NCBI GenBank assembly: GCA_015852425.1
Contig: JAAAIG010000060.1
Coordinates: 1-64,000, forward strand
Origin: Gryganskiella cystojenkinii
Lineage: Eukaryota; Mortierellomycota; Mortierellomycetes; Mortierellales; Mortierellaceae
Direction of reading: 5' to 3'
DNA length: 64,000 bases
Below are positions 10,250-22,776 of this stretch, one piece after another. Under the pieces are notes generated by a model. It made no database searches, was not told where the DNA came from, and was given only the letters and a program-made list of their open reading frames with translations. A program made the position numbers and the translations under genes. The stretch's first letter is position 1, and each line of letters begins with the position of its first letter.

Positions 10250-10799
10250 GTTTGCGAAATTCCTCTTTCTTTCTTTCTCTACTTTTATCTTCATCCTACC
10301 CTTCTCGCTTTTGCTCATCTCTATTTCAACAAACCTCAGACCATCTTCACTCACTTACCAACACTTGTTTGTCTCTTCACCTCAAGTTCAACCGACCCCT
10401 CTCTGCATCTCAACTTTCGAATTACGGCACCACCGCTTCAACGGAAACCTCTGCGTGGTAAGTAGAAAACATTTTTCATATGGGCGCGAAGATTAGCAAA
10501 TGCATTGGCAGCAACTTCCCGGTACGACTGCGGCGCTTCTTCACATCGAGGAGACCATTGTTGTAAAAAAGACCTTGCAGTGAAGCGGGTCCTACTTACA
10601 ACCAGGTTGTTAACCTCTTCAAGAAGAGAATAAAGGGGACGGAGGGAGAGGCAAACACGGTATCCCAGGAATTATTGATTTTCGCGATACCCGGGAGCGT
10701 GTATCTTGTTCGCCCGGCGCATATTTTTGTTTCTTCTTTATTGCCTTAACTGACAGTAATATATTTGCGCCCCCTCTGATAGACCCAAAAGTGCATAAT
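10250..10799 (+). promoter_or_regulatory. H+-ATPase 5'UTR exon and 5'UTR intron
   Basis: A pyrimidine-rich, ATG-poor leader (about 10250-10457) ends at a good donor, GTAAGT at 10458. A matching acceptor, CTCTGATAG, ends at 10782, leaving 17 nt of leader before the ATG at 10800. I infer a roughly 325-nt intron in the 5'UTR. Transcript data would be needed to fix the transcription start. Confidence 0.55.
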
Positions 10800-13700
10800 A
10801 TGTCTGATAAGCAAGAGATTTTCGAAGGTAAGAACAACGACGAGGACCAAGCGTCTATTCATCCTCACTGATTTCAAAGAAAGAGTCGCCGCATCAGTTT
10901 ATAAACAAATGCATGATCCTCTTTCTAGACAATCCTTCGAGCCTGGCCCAGGCGCGACCTGTCGAAAGTCATACTGCCAACAGCGCTACTTCGGCCCCTT
11001 CAACAAAAACCGAGATCAAAGGTGACCATGGTGAAGTCTTGCACCAGAGTCCGCTGCAGCCAAACAAAAACGGTAAAGGAGGAGACCTCCAAGTGGATGA
11101 GGAAGAACATCACGAACACAAGGATGAGATCTCACCCGAACTCGAAGACCAGCTCCACACGGATCCTATGCACGGTCTCACGGACCAGGAGGTGGAAGAC
11201 CGTCGCGCCCAGTGGGGACCCAACGAGCTCAAAGAAGTCAAGAAAAATCCTATCCTCAAATTCTTGGGATACTTTACAGGTGCGATCGCCTACCTGATTG
11301 AAGTCGCCTGTATCATCTCCGCCGTAGTTAAGGTAAAAAAAAAGCCAGATGAATCGGGTTCTGGGGGTTGTCCATCCCCGAATGATCTTCAGTCCACTCC
11401 ATACGCCAACCCTGTAAAGAGATGATTCATTTAGCGCCAGTGCCTGTTACTGACAACCTGTTGTGTTTTCACACCTGATGTGGACAATGTAAAATAGGAT
11501 TGGCTCGACTTTGGCATTATTTTTGCATTGCTTCTAGTGAACGCGTGCATTGGTTTCATTGAAGAGGCCAAGGCAGAATCTGCTCTGGATGCATTGCGCC
11601 AGACTTTGGCCCTCAAGACCCGTTGCTGGCGTAATGGCCATTTGGTAGAACTCGATACCTCTGCTTTGGTCCCTGGTGATGTCATTGTCCTCCGTCTAGG
11701 TGACATCATCCCTGCGGATGGTCGCCTTCTCGGTATTGGTGCCACTGGTGAGACTACCGAGGGTGACCTCTTGATCGATCAGTCTGCTCTTACTGGAGAG
11801 TCACTGCCCGTGAGCAAGAAGAAGGGTGATGTTGTCTACTCTTCCTCGATTGTCAAACAAGGCCAACAAATGGCCGTCGTCACCAAGACGGGCGTCAACA
11901 CTTTTATCGGTCGAGCTGCCAACTTGATCTCGATTACGGTTGAGGAGGGTCATTTCCAGAAGATTATCAACCGGATCGGCAACTTTTTGATCCTCATCAC
12001 GGTGGTACTCGTCGGTATCATTCTCATCTATCAGTTGGTTCACTTCCATGGAGACGAGCGGGGCAAGTTTCTGACTGTCCTCAGTCGTGTCCTCGTTCTC
12101 ACGGTCGCTGCCATCCCTGTTGGTCTCCCTACTGTCATGTCTGTGACCATGGCCGTCGGGGCCAAGCAATTGGCAGCCAAGAAGGTCATTGTCAAGCGTC
12201 TTACTGCTGTTGAGGAGATGGCTTCAGTTTCTGTTCTATGCTCCGACAAGACTGGAACTCTCACTTTGAACGAGTTGACCTTCGATGAACCTTACCTCGC
12301 CAATGACTACACAGCCGATGATATCCTCCTGTACTCCTACCTCGCCGCCGAAGCCGGTGCTAATGACCCTATCGAACTCGCTGTTCGTACCGCGGCAGAG
12401 GAACAATTGCCTTTGCTTCAGAACCGTACTCACAAGCACGATGTCCCCGGTTTTAAAGTCACGTCATTCCTTCCCTTCAACCCTGCCACAAAGTTGACAC
12501 AGGCCACGATCACCAAAAAAGAAACCGACGAGACCTTCAAGGTCGCCAAGGGTGCACCCCAGGTCATTATCCGTCTGGTTGGAGGTGATGACGATGCTGT
12601 CCGTGCTGTCAATGCTCTGGCGAAACGTGGTCTCCGTGCTCTCGGTGTCGCCCGCACCCGCGAGGGTTCCATGGACGAGTTCCAGTTGGTTGGTATGATT
12701 GCCCTAATCGATCCTCCGCGCCCAGACTCTGCCGATACAATTGCACGATGCAAGCATATGGGTGTCGATGTCAAGATGGTGACTGGAGACCAACTCATCA
12801 TCGCGAAGGAAGTCTCGCATCGTCTTGGTCTGACCCGTGTCATTCTAGACGCCAACCATTTGGTTGATAATGACAAGTCTGAAGAGGAAGTCACGGAGCA
12901 CTGCATCCGTGCCGACGGTTTCGCCCAGGTCATCCCCGAACACAAGTACCGCGTGGTCGAGTTGCTTCAGAAGCGTGGCATCATTGTTGGCATGACTGGT
13001 GATGGTGTCAACGACGCCCCTGCCCTCAAAAAGGCTAACGTCGGTATCGCTGTCCATGGATGCACGGATGCAGCCCGCTCTGCTGCTGATATTGTGTTGC
13101 TAGCCCCCGGTCTGTCGACGATCGTTGACGGGTTAATGACCTCTCGTGCCATCTTTCAGCGTATGCGTTCATACGCCCTCTACCGAATCACATCCACTGT
13201 CCATTTCCTGTTATTCTTCTTTATTGTTGTCATGGCCTATGATTGGTCTTTGCCCGCAAAGCTGTTGATTTTGATTTGCATCCTGAACGACTTGGCCACG
13301 TTGGTCATCGCAGTCGACAATGCACAGCTCTCACCTCATCCGGACAAGTGGCGCATCGGTCAACTGATAACCATGTCGTTGATCCTAGGTGTCTGTTTGA
13401 CGGCCTTGTCGTTCGCTCACTTTTTCACGTTCTGGAAACACTTTGGTTACTTGCCCGCGCAGTTGGATGCCCCAGAGGACCAACGGAAGCTCGAGTCTGT
13501 CATGTATCTCCATATCTCATCCGCACCTCACTTTGTCATCTTTTCCACTCGATTAACCGGTTACTTTTGGGAAAACTTGCCCTCGCCTTTGTTCGCGGCC
13601 GTTATCATCGGTACCCAGATCGTGGCCCTGTTGATGGTTATCTTTGGAGGATTGACACCCAAGATCCCGCCCTCACAGGCGATTGTCATCCTGCTTATCT

Positions 13701-14173
13701 CGTTCGCGTACTTTATCCTACTCGACGTCGTCAAGGTTCAGCTGTTCAAGATCTGGTCTTTTGAACTCACTGCGGCCATTGTCAGGACTCCCGCTAGAAG
13801 GAAGAAGTTGGCGGAACGCAAGGCTCGCAAGATCCAGCAGATTCATGTTTGGAACTCGATTGATCAGGTTCGCGAGGTGATACTCAAGTTGAAGGCTCTT
13901 GAAGCTCTGAACGAGGCGCCACAGAATGTAGGTGAAACGATGGCACCACCGGAGGCAGCGCAGGCTCAGATCGAGAAGCGACGAGAATTGGAGGCCCAGC
14001 ATGGCGATAGAGATCGGTTGATCAACGAGAAAGAAGTCAAGGGTGCTGGACAGGGTGCGGAAGAAATCAAGGGTCAGCAAAAGCAGCAAGAGCAGAAGAC
14101 GGAGGCCAAAAGCTCCGACGCCGTGTCTCCTGGATCCCACCTCAGCGAGAAGCAAGTCGTAGATCAAGCATAA
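10800..14173 (+). CDS. PMA1: Plasma-membrane H+-transporting P-type ATPase (type IIIA)
   Basis: Pumps protons out across the plasma membrane using ATP. Exons 10800-10827, 10929-11332 and 11498-14173 give 1035 residues, about 115 longer than yeast Pma1. Seen: ALTGESLPVSK (actuator loop TGES), CSDKTGTLT with the phosphorylated Asp at residue 394, the KGAPQ nucleotide-binding motif, DPPRPDSA, and GDGVNDAPALKKANVGIAV (hinge). Membrane pairs flank these, with a C-terminal group from about 13190 to 13750. After the last membrane helix there is a long, charged, Gln/Glu/Lys-rich tail (about 140 residues) that differs from the short regulatory tail of yeast. The tail may be an autoinhibitory domain (inference). 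The first coding exon is only nine codons. An AATAAA signal lies at 14241-14246. Confidence 0.95.
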
Positions 14174-14344
14174 GCTGTTATTTATCGATGTTGTAATTGT
14201 TTTTGCCATCTATATCCTTCACATTTTTTGTGCGTCAAAAAATAAAAGCACGACAATCGTAAATGATTTAGTCTATTTTATGATACAAGGAATTGTGATG
14301 CTGAATGCGACCATGGTCGATCTCGCGCGAATGCTAGGCTCGAC

Positions 14345-15743
14345 TCACATGATTTCGTCCATATCCTCCTCGCCCGAGTCGTCGTTGCCTTCTCCGCCAT
14401 CATATATCTCTTGGGCAGTGGATGATGTTGCCAAGGGCGTAGATCCGTCTTGTAGAGGTTGTGACGGCGTCGCACTGACCTCCATGAATGCGTCTTCATC
14501 CTCCTCATCCTCCTCATCCTCCTCGCCTTTGCCGTCGTCGTTGTTTCCTCTAAGGGAAGTAACTCCGCCATTCGTCGGCACTGCAGCAGTGTTGACAGGA
14601 GGTCTTGACTCGTTCTCACTCTCATCGTCCTCAAAGACCGAGTCGTATCCATCCTCTTCCTCCATGACGATATCGTCCGTATCCATTTCATCGTCGGTCT
14701 CGGCTTGAGCTTGGAGTCGACGTCGTAATTCCTCGAAATAGGCCAGTTCTCTTTGATCGTCCAGATCGTCCTCTGCTGTTTGTTGCTGTTGTTGGAGGTC
14801 GTCCTTGGCACCATCGATCACAGTGCTTGAGACTATCGCAGATGCCATCGGATCGAGGCCATCGACATCTCTCAGTGTTCCACCCCAATCGCTCATGTAT
14901 CGGATTCGGTCCAGACTTGTGAAATCGTCGAGTTGCAGCACTTCGTCATTATGGGTTTTCGCCTTTTTGCGTGTTGAGGAGGGTGATTCCGTCTGGTTTT
15001 CTTCTTCATCGGATTCGTATCGGACCCTGGAGTGGACCATATCCCGTTGATTCTCAAAGATCTCGTCCGCCGCATGGCAAACGGCATCGTGCAGTGCTAC
15101 TTTAAGCTAGAAAAAGTGACAATATTATTTTTTTAAGTATTGTCATCGAAAAACACTGTTGAGGCCGTACGATTGTTTTGGCTTCCGCTCACCTTCAAAA
15201 CTGCCAGGACTCTTCTTTCATCGATTCCAGTCTGTGGAGCTAGATGGTTCTTGAGTGAGTCCGGTAACATGGCGCCCCCCTCCTTGGTCCTTTCTTCATC
15301 CTCCTGTTCCAGTTCGGGAAAGAGTTTTGTCCGGAGCAAGACGCTGAGGTTCTGGACTTGTTGATCGGTCGCGGGGGTCTCGTTTGGGAAGACAGTAAAG
15401 GAGGGTAGGTCGTTGCCAAGGGGAGCGTTCAGCATGTTGGTGAGGTGAAGGTATTTTGCGATCAGCACATTGAACTTTGAGTGGAGTTCGGTCCTATTGT
15501 TTGAGATTCATGTCGAAGAACAGAAGACATCGATTCAGTGAGCAATGGTCAGTTGTACAATCAAAGGAGAGGACCAATAAAGATAGAGTTGGCGCGCTAT
15601 CTGTACCATGAGACGGTCGAGGGTGTTGTCTCGGGATTGATGGAGCGCAGGAAGAAGAGGATCGACTCTTGAAGCTGAAAGAGTCGCGTCTTTACGTTCT
15701 CCAGGACCTCAATGTTGATCTCGCTTCGCGGAAAGGCTTCCAT
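14345..15743 (-). CDS. MED8: Mediator complex subunit 8
   Basis: Head-module subunit of Mediator, linking activators to RNA polymerase II. Exons 15743-15607, 15493-15193 and 15106-14345 join in phase to 399 residues. The N-terminal helices match Med8: NVKTRLFQLQESILFFLRSI, TPSTVSWTELHSKFNVLIAK, a VFPN motif, then LLRTKLFPELEQ. The second half is acidic and low complexity, with QQQQQ and a long Glu/Asp run encoded by TCCTCA-like repeats near 14497-14525. That tail is not part of the Med8 family core and looks disordered. The stop is 171 bp from the convergent H+-ATPase stop. Confidence 0.85.
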
Positions 15744-16704
15744 GGTAATATTTTCTCGGTTGTTCTTTCCTGATTTCGTTCCTGATTTCTTTCCTTGTTG
15801 TTCCTTTCTCGGTCGGGTTTTTCGTTGAAGGAGGAATGGAGGGATTGGATGGGATGAAAAGAATGCAAAAAGAGTGAGTGATTGGACCTTGCGGGGCAGA
15901 AAAGGTAAGAAGTCACGTGTACACAACCGAACGCGCAATTCTACCAAACGAGGTCGCGAAGGGACAATCTTGCCGCATTGTTGCTTATTTGTCTGCTTTC
16001 TTTGTCAACGTTCGAAAACTAGTAACCAATAACCCACAATGAAGACGATTACAAACCAAGAGAGAGGAAAACGCCGTACTTTCTCTGGAGCAGACACGAC
16101 TACTCTCCTTTGGTTTCTTGATTGTGCTTGTTTTCAGTCATGTTGTGATTTTTTCCTCCTGTCCCGGCGCTTTTTGACTGTTGTCAAGTCAGGCCTTTGC
16201 GGATATCGCCAAAAAGGAGGAGCTCGTGACCGAGAAATGACACAACGCAAGTCAATAAAACCATAGATGATGCAAGGGGGTTTTCCCACAGCATTTTTGC
16301 CGATCCACACCGCCGTTTTTGGACAACATTAACTCCCTTTCGGGTTGGAGTGTTTTTTGTTGATCTTTTTCGAAATTCGAAACGCGGCGTGTTGCTCTGC
16401 TGCGGTTGCCTGCTGGATAGGATATACAAGCAAGATTTCGGTTTGAACAAGGTTTATCGTCGAAAAAGGACAACAGTCAACTTCCTGAGGCAAAACGCCG
16501 GATGCACTCTCCGGGACTCTGGTCAACATGATGTTGAGACCAATTGTGGAAAAAATAGATTTCCTCGGCATTTTTTTTGGTGGCGTCGCGTCTAATTCCT
16601 TGTCTTTTGTTCCGCCTTGTCGATTGCTAAAGCAGTGAGTTTTCTTGCATTTCTTTTTTATTAATAAGAGAATGGTATATATGTGTGTTGATATCGTTCT
16701 CGGT
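15744..16704. other. Intergenic region upstream of MED8
   Basis: Holds the CT-rich MED8 leader (15745-15900 on the minus strand) and the cytidine deaminase 3'UTR. Short open frames on both strands have no recognisable domain or codon bias. I see no gene. Confidence 0.6.
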
Positions 16705-17124
16705 TTACTTCTCCAGTGTGTCCTCGGGGCCAAATGCATACGGCAGTAGGTCTTCAAGGATCGCCCTCTTGTATGTCCGATCGTCGTTTACAAAAAAGAT
16801 CTCGAGGTACTTGCCAAATTCATTCATGAACTGTCGACAGATCCCGCAAGGTGTAATGAAGTGGTTAAAGTCGCACGACACTGCAATGGCCACGAAGCGC
16901 CGATGACCCTCCGAGACGGCCTTGACGAACGCCGTTCGCTCTGCGCAGATGGCTCCACCATAGGACGCGTTCTCGACATTGCAGCCCTGGTAGACTTTGC
17001 CATCGATAGTCCGAAGCGCGGCCCCGACACGAAACTTGGAATAGGGCGAGTACGAATTTGTGCGAGCCTGGAGTGACTGGGTGATAAGGTCCTCGACCTG
17101 TCGGTCGGACAGAGCTGATGGCAT
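16705..17124 (-). CDS. CDD1: Cytidine deaminase
   Basis: Converts cytidine and deoxycytidine to uridine and deoxyuridine in pyrimidine salvage. Single exon of 139 residues, the normal size for the tetrameric zinc enzyme. The active site is clear: NVENASYGGAICAERTA, with the zinc-binding Cys and the catalytic Glu in C-A-E, and PCGICRQF with the other two zinc cysteines. SPYSKFRVGAAL at the N-terminus is the family signature. It is one of the few intronless genes in the window. The start at 17124 is the only ATG that keeps the normal N-terminal helix. Confidence 0.97.
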   Translation of the reverse strand: MPSALSDRQVEDLITQSLQARTNSYSPYSKFRVGAALRTIDGKVYQGCNVENASYGGAICAERTAFVKAVSEGHRRFVAIAVSCDFNHFITPCGICRQFMNEFGKYLEIFFVNDDRTYKRAILEDLLPYAFGPEDTLEK

Positions 17125-18399
17125 GGTGAGTGGAATCTTTTGACGTGGAATGAGAAGGCCCGAGTTCGAATGAGGTCCTTGAAATGGTGGCGTGTGGTTT
17201 CTTTTGTATATATATTTTTTGGGAGGGAGTTGTTTGTGGTGTGCAACAGGGAAGATAGTGAAAAAAGGAGAGGAGAAAAAGAACGAAAATCATCCTACTT
17301 TCCCCTTCTTGCCTTGCCTGACTCAGCCAAGTGAATGGCGAGGATGGGGAATGACCAAGGGGTGTCGACATTGATTTTGTCATTCGGACACGCCGCATTT
17401 TGATTCAGCAATTGGAGCACAGAAAACAACACAGACACACGCAGACACACGGACTCTACTCGAGAAGGAAGATGCCTTTGCTTCGGATTTTAACCTTTTT
17501 CAATTTTCTCAGCTTTCTTTTTTTCCGCCTGGGTGATCGCCATGAGAAAGCTCTCTCCAGCGACAACGGCTCCTGACCAAACAGGTCAAACGAGATCCGA
17601 GAGTAAAACGAGAGTCTAACGATCTTGTTTCTTTCTTTTCTTTTTTTGTGTACTGTATCGCCGTTTTGTCCATGTTGTTGACCCAAGAGAAGAGGGCCTT
17701 GCATGAATTCAAAAATGCGGCGGGTAGGTGAGTTAGGAGCAAGATCAAATTGTGTTCACTACAAAATCGTCAAATGAAAAAGAAGAAGGACTGTTTAATC
17801 GATTGACTGAAAGACACGCGACGACTGGACTACCAAGCCGGGGAAAACATAGGACATCCTTTCGTTGTTTCTTGGCATGTTCTTTTAGGTGATCCGCAAA
17901 GGATAGGGATTATCCGTGAATAAGCAGTGCAAATAGTGCAAAAAGGTGCAGCCCACACATGCGTACTCGTCAGACAGTCTCCAAAGACAAGGATGAGCCG
18001 TACCAAGGAGGGAAGGTCTGTGGCGACAGATATCAGCTCAAGCAGAGAAAGAGGAGTTTTGCAAGAAAAGGAGACATGCATGAGGAACGTTTAGTCAATT
18101 ATCACGTGGCAAAAACAACTCTCCAAAGCGAACCGCACTTTGTGGTGCTTTTGACAAAATAGGCGTCTGTTGTTCGGTGAATCCCTTCCTTTCTCCACAT
18201 TCTGGTCGTGTCTTCATCCCATCTTTTATTATTCATTCCCTTCGATTACATCTCAGCCTCGTTAATGATCCCCATCACTGCCACGAATACAACATAAGCT
18301 CGTTATTTTTCCAGTCATCGCAATCAGACACAAAGAACAAAGTGGGACGGACATCTCTCCTTCCACTCGCACGCGACCTCTTTCTGTTTTGTAAGCTGA
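17125..18399. other. Divergent intergenic region, cytidine deaminase / peroxin
   Basis: 1275 bp. Promoters of both flanking genes lie here. A pyrimidine-rich stretch precedes the peroxin start (18180-18390), and an AG-rich stretch on the plus strand (17240-17310) reads as a CT-rich leader for the deaminase. Short open frames show no domain. I see no gene. Confidence 0.55.
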
Positions 18400-20130
18400 A
18401 TGTCGGCCTTTGATTGCCACTCTGCATTCCTGGCCAACGTCTCCTCAGAACCGTCTCCGGCTAATACCAAAAGGAAGACCCACGCCCTCCCTCCTCAGCC
18501 TTCGAAACAAACATCATCCTCACATATGACGATTTCTTCAACAACTGGCAACGGCGCCCCCCTCGTCAACGGTCGAAACATGCTCGTCGCCCCTCACAGC
18601 AAACTCCAAGCCTCTCAATCCTTTGCTGATTTTTTCTCGGCCTCAACACCAGTGCCTGCCTCGGTCACGTTACTCCTGAGCTATACCAGTCCTGCCATCC
18701 ATGGATTCCATCAACTGCTCCAACTCTTGACCTGGACCTCCGATCGGTCTGTCAAGAGCTTCTTGGTTCTCTTTGCCTGGTGGGCTATTTGTCTCGGCAC
18801 AGAGACATTCTTGATCTATGGTATCCATGGGGCCTTGATCCTTTACATGAGTCATCTCTGGATCCAGTCTCGAAAGGCAAGCCGTGTGGTCGCATCTGAT
18901 ATCCCTTTACCCCAGAGTCCAGGGACGCCGATGAGCGGCAAGTTCTCATTCTCGAACAGCAGTCTGCATTCCAACAAGAGTAACGCTTTGCTCTCAGCAG
19001 CCTCGGCTCGACACCCGACCACGACTCAACTCGAACAGGCCGTGACTTTGCGTGAGATTCAAGAGATTCTGGATCATTGGGCTGCTTGGCACAGGGCGTT
19101 GAATCGCGTCGAAAAGTATTTTGACTGGTCAGACAAAAGCAAGACGCGACAGGTGCTGGCCCTGGTCGTGCTCACCTATCTGCCCTGGTTGGTATTGACA
19201 TACTTTATCCCCATGCGCTTTATCCTCACCGTGCTTGGATCTATCGTTATTTGCTGGCGTGCTCCTTGGTTTGCTATTCTGTGGGCTGTTGCAGCAAAAC
19301 TCCAGGCGTTCTCACCTTTGTTGCAGTTGATCCCCTTTTGGCCCTATAACCGTCGAAGCGAGGCTGGGGAGTTGGCAGCAAGTTATCAGAAGAAGAAGCG
19401 ATCCTTCTCTGTCAAGGATATCATCTCTCGAGCCATCGGGCAGCGCAAGAAGGATGACTCGGAGGGCTACAACACCAAAAGCTACAAGACCAGGACGGGA
19501 TACGACATCGAGGAGGACCACGCGACCATGTACTACAAATTTGTGTTGTACGAGAATCAACGATGGTGGCTCGGATTGGAGTGGACTCCGATGATGCTGC
19601 CCAACGATCGTGCACCCTGGTAATGCTTACGAGTATCTCGTTTTTGTTACAGCATGGTATTTGTTCGTCGATGCTCTGTATACTGATTACTAAGTATGTT
19701 CATGAACTACGAAAACGATTATAGGACGGATGACCATTTGGAGCCAACACAGAGCAAATCGGCCTTCCATCTGCCCCCAGTCCATATCGCGCATGAGGCC
19801 ATCCCAGGTCAGCCCAGCAAAGTTCTCCGCAAGTCTCAGGAATGGCGTTGGCTGGACCCACACTGGCGACTCAAGCTTGGATCAGACTCTGATGTGGACG
19901 GATGGGAATATGCCAACAACCACTGGCAAAAGTGGTCAGGCAAGAACCGTCGTGGCGCCTACACCCGTCGTAGAGCTTGGGAGCGAACCGCAAAACTGAT
20001 TGATCAGCGTGAGATTGTCTTGCTGGAGGATCTTCAGGGAGAACTCGGAGCTCCTCAAACAAAAGCTGACGAGGAAGAAGAAGAGATAGAGGTAGAGGAG
20101 ATTGAGGTCGAAGAAGAAGAGGAAGAGTAA
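18400..20130 (+). CDS. Peroxisomal/ER membrane peroxin with dysferlin domain (PEX24/PEX30-like)
   Basis: Integral membrane protein of the fungal Pex28/29 and Pex30/31/32 group, which shapes ER-peroxisome contact sites and controls peroxisome number. Exons 18400-19619 and 19725-20130 give 541 residues. Hydrophobic segments near residues 115-160 and 255-310 flank a Ser-rich loop, as in the reticulon-like part of Pex30. The C-terminal half is a DysF domain with its tryptophans: YENQRWWLGLEWTPMMLP and, in exon 2, EWRWLDPHWRL and DGWEYANNHWQKW. The intron sits inside this domain, between APW and TDDH, and the phase agrees. A Glu-rich tail ends the protein. The first in-frame ATG was used; a start at the ATG of MTISSTTG is also possible. 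Confidence 0.85.
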
Positions 20131-20262
20131 TCTAGCACAGTACCTTACAAATGATAGTCATGTAAATCCTTTTCGCCCTTCACATTCATCGTTGTAAGCG
20201 ATGATTTCGTATGTTTTGTTTAATGATAATGGGATTGATGATGAAAGAAAAGTCGAAAATGT

Positions 20263-21045
20263 CTACATGGGTTTGGCACACTTTCGGAGCTCAATTGCTT
20301 TCGTTTTTGTGCACTGCATCTCCTGCCATGAGATAGGAACCAATGAGCCTCCTGCAACACTCGTTCCAAAGATCACGCCCAGCTCGTTTGCAGCCGTCGA
20401 CAAGAAGTAACTCCGGGCGTCTCCCAGTGAGATCTAAACAGTAAGAAAAAATGTTATCTTCCGCGTTCCTTTTAAATTCGACACTAGGATTCATAAATGA
20501 GGCCGTAGCAACAGAGCAACAGATCAGTGAGCGTACCACTTGTGCGCGAACAATATCGCCAGGTCGGAAAGAGTTGTAGATCTTGACCTTGTCCTTCTCT
20601 GTCGCCCTAACATCCTGAACACGGATCACTCCCTGGAAGTCATCTGAACAGGGAATTCCATTGACGACCATGATATTTACAGCAGCAAAGCGAGGGTTGA
20701 CGCGGACGACTTTGCAGATGACAATCGCTTCCATTTCTGGCATGGCTGATTGACTGTTTTCGCGGTGAACGGTCATCATAGGCAACTAAAGTAGAAATAA
20801 AACACAAAAAAAAACGTTTGATCCGCGAGTTAGTTTCACCAGTCCTGGTGACAACACCTAAAGGTATAACCGGATACATTGTCCTAGCTCACCTCGGATG
20901 CACTTGTTCGGGTGACGTTCTTGAGTCCCACGACACTGGCATATAAGAAATCCAGGTGCGAATACGTTCCTGGTCCTGCACTGTATTCCTGGACATGACC
21001 GAGTCTTTGACCTGGTACGACAGCATCTGCGACTGAGGAAGCCAT
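20263..21045 (-). CDS. CSL4: RNA exosome subunit CSL4 (EXOSC1)
   Basis: Cap subunit of the RNA exosome, helping to feed RNA into the 3'-5' exonuclease complex. Exons 21045-20893, 20785-20537 and 20433-20263 join at phase 0 to 190 residues (human EXOSC1 has 195). The N-terminal part PGQRLGHVQEYSAGPGTYSH matches the CSL4 N-terminal domain. The S1 domain holds VCKV-like ICKVVRVNPRF, then VRATEKDKVKIYNSFRPGDI, almost identical to the human stretch. The zinc-ribbon-like end reads LGDARSYFLSTAANELGVIF and PISWQEMQCTKT. It converges with the peroxin (132 bp between stops) and is divergent from VPS2. Confidence 0.95.
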
Positions 21046-21471
21046 TATGTAAATTCGAGGCTGCTTTTCTTCTGGTACGAGGGTATGAGGTGAGTGTGGT
21101 TGTTATTCCTGGTGATAGCAATGATCTTTTTCCCAACAAAGGTCGTGTTCCGTGAAAGTCGAAATGAAGTGTAGAATTGAGAAAAGAGTATAAAGCGTCG
21201 TCCAATGACAAAGTGCAAAAAAAGAGATCTGCTTCCCGCAGCACGTGCGATGGAACAGTCTTCCATGCAGTCACAAAATCCGAAGTCCAGTTCAATTCTA
21301 AGCTTCAAACTCCTTCTCTCTTGCTTGGCTTTCGTTCTTTTGTCGACTCATTCCTTTCTGCCTCCTATTGTTTTACCATTCGACCTTCAAAACAGCTACT
21401 GTAACCCTTCCCATTGAACAAACCACTCGAACCTCATCTCATCAGGACTGGAAGAAAACAAATCCTCCAAA
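21046..21471. promoter_or_regulatory. Divergent promoter CSL4 / VPS2
   Basis: 426 bp between the two start codons. CT-rich sequence at about 21290-21420 precedes the VPS2 leader. I saw no TATA box and no other feature. Confidence 0.45.
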
Positions 21472-22776
21472 ATGATGGTAACCATAGTTCCCCTCTTCAA
21501 CTGTGTCCCGTGACTTATCTTTTACCACCTCCGACAAGCCCAAGAAACAGTGGCGCGAAAATACTCAGACTGACTGCACTTGGTTATTCTGTTGTCACTG
21601 ACCACGGAGTCTTTTCTCTTTGTTCTCCCTGTCGCTTACATTCTCGCAACTTGCCATCACTTAGAACTTTTTGTTTGGTCGTCGGACCCCGGCAGAGGCT
21701 CTTCGAGCCCACCAGCGAGCGCTGAACAAGGCACAACGAGAACTGGATCGGGAGCGTATGAAACTCGAACAACAGGAGAAGAAAATTATCACAGACATCA
21801 AGAAGACGGCCAAGGCTGGTCAGATGGTAATTGAACCCCGTAACGGTGGGAGAGTTAACATTTGTAGGTTCGTGGCGTTTCCTGGTGAGGTCTTGGCAAA
21901 AAATTATTGACTTTTTTTTTTTTTTTTGACCTTGTGTTGTAGAATGCTGCTAAAGTCATGGCCAAGGATCTTGTCAGGACCCGTCGTTATATCCAAAAGT
22001 TTTATCAGATGAAGACACAACTTCAGGCTGTCGGTCTCCGTATTCAGGTAAAGGACTAAAAACTGAGCTCACGAAAACATCCCCTGCTTTTACATCATTC
22101 TGTGTGCTACCTTACCGTCAACAACGATCGATGCCTAACGTTTCTAAATTATCTCATCATTTAATAGGGTCTTCGTTCGAATCAGCAAATGGCAGAGGCA
22201 ATGAAAGGAGCGACAAAGGTGCATATTCAAGAATGGACTCAAAGACGCACAAAGCAGCCTCTACAGTCAGGATCTCGTTTTCTAACGCTCTTTCTTTTTT
22301 CTTGATGTCTTTGTCTAGGCTATGGGAGCTATGAACCGCAACATGAACTTGCCCCAGATCCAACATATCATGATGGAGTTTGAAAAGGAGAGCGAGATTA
22401 TGGACATGAAGGAGGAGATGATGTCAGACACCATTGACGAGGCCATGGAGGAAGAGGACGATGAGGAAGAACAGGATGCTATCGTAAATCAAGTCTTGGA
22501 CGAGATTGGAATCCACTTGGACGAATCGGTAAGGATCGATGACGGTCTCATATACATATCGTCTTTATTGTTACCCTGTGACCAACGTCAGTGTACTGAC
22601 CAAATCGCCTTCATTTTTCCTCTGTCTTTCTCTCTGACAATTAGCTCGTGTCTGCGCCGGGAACGTCCATAAAGACACCTGGCGTAGCTGGAAAGGAGCG
22701 TGTCGCCCAAGCAGAGGGAATGTCTGCAGATGATGCAGCTTTGCAAGCTCGCCTGGATAACCTTCGTCGCGAGTAA
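21472..22776 (+). CDS. VPS2: ESCRT-III subunit VPS2/CHMP2
   Basis: ESCRT-III filament protein that works in multivesicular-body sorting and membrane scission and recruits Vps4. Six exons (21472-21477, 21665-21826, 21943-22047, 22168-22218, 22319-22528, 22645-22776), all phase 0, give 221 residues, the size of CHMP2A. The first exon is only two codons (ATG ATG), giving MMNFLFGRRTPAE like the family start. Core: RELDRERMKLEQQEKKI, AKDLVRTRRYIQKFYQMK, NRNMNLPQIQHIMMEFEKES. The acidic linker (EEEDDEEEQDA) is followed by the C-terminal MIM1 helix LQARLDNLRRE, which binds the Vps4 MIT domain. The 6-nt first exon is inferred from the family start and splice sites. Confidence 0.92.

Noticed and set aside
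13243..13764. 173-residue plus-strand open frame
   Set aside because: Alternate frame within the H+-ATPase exon, which has full family support.
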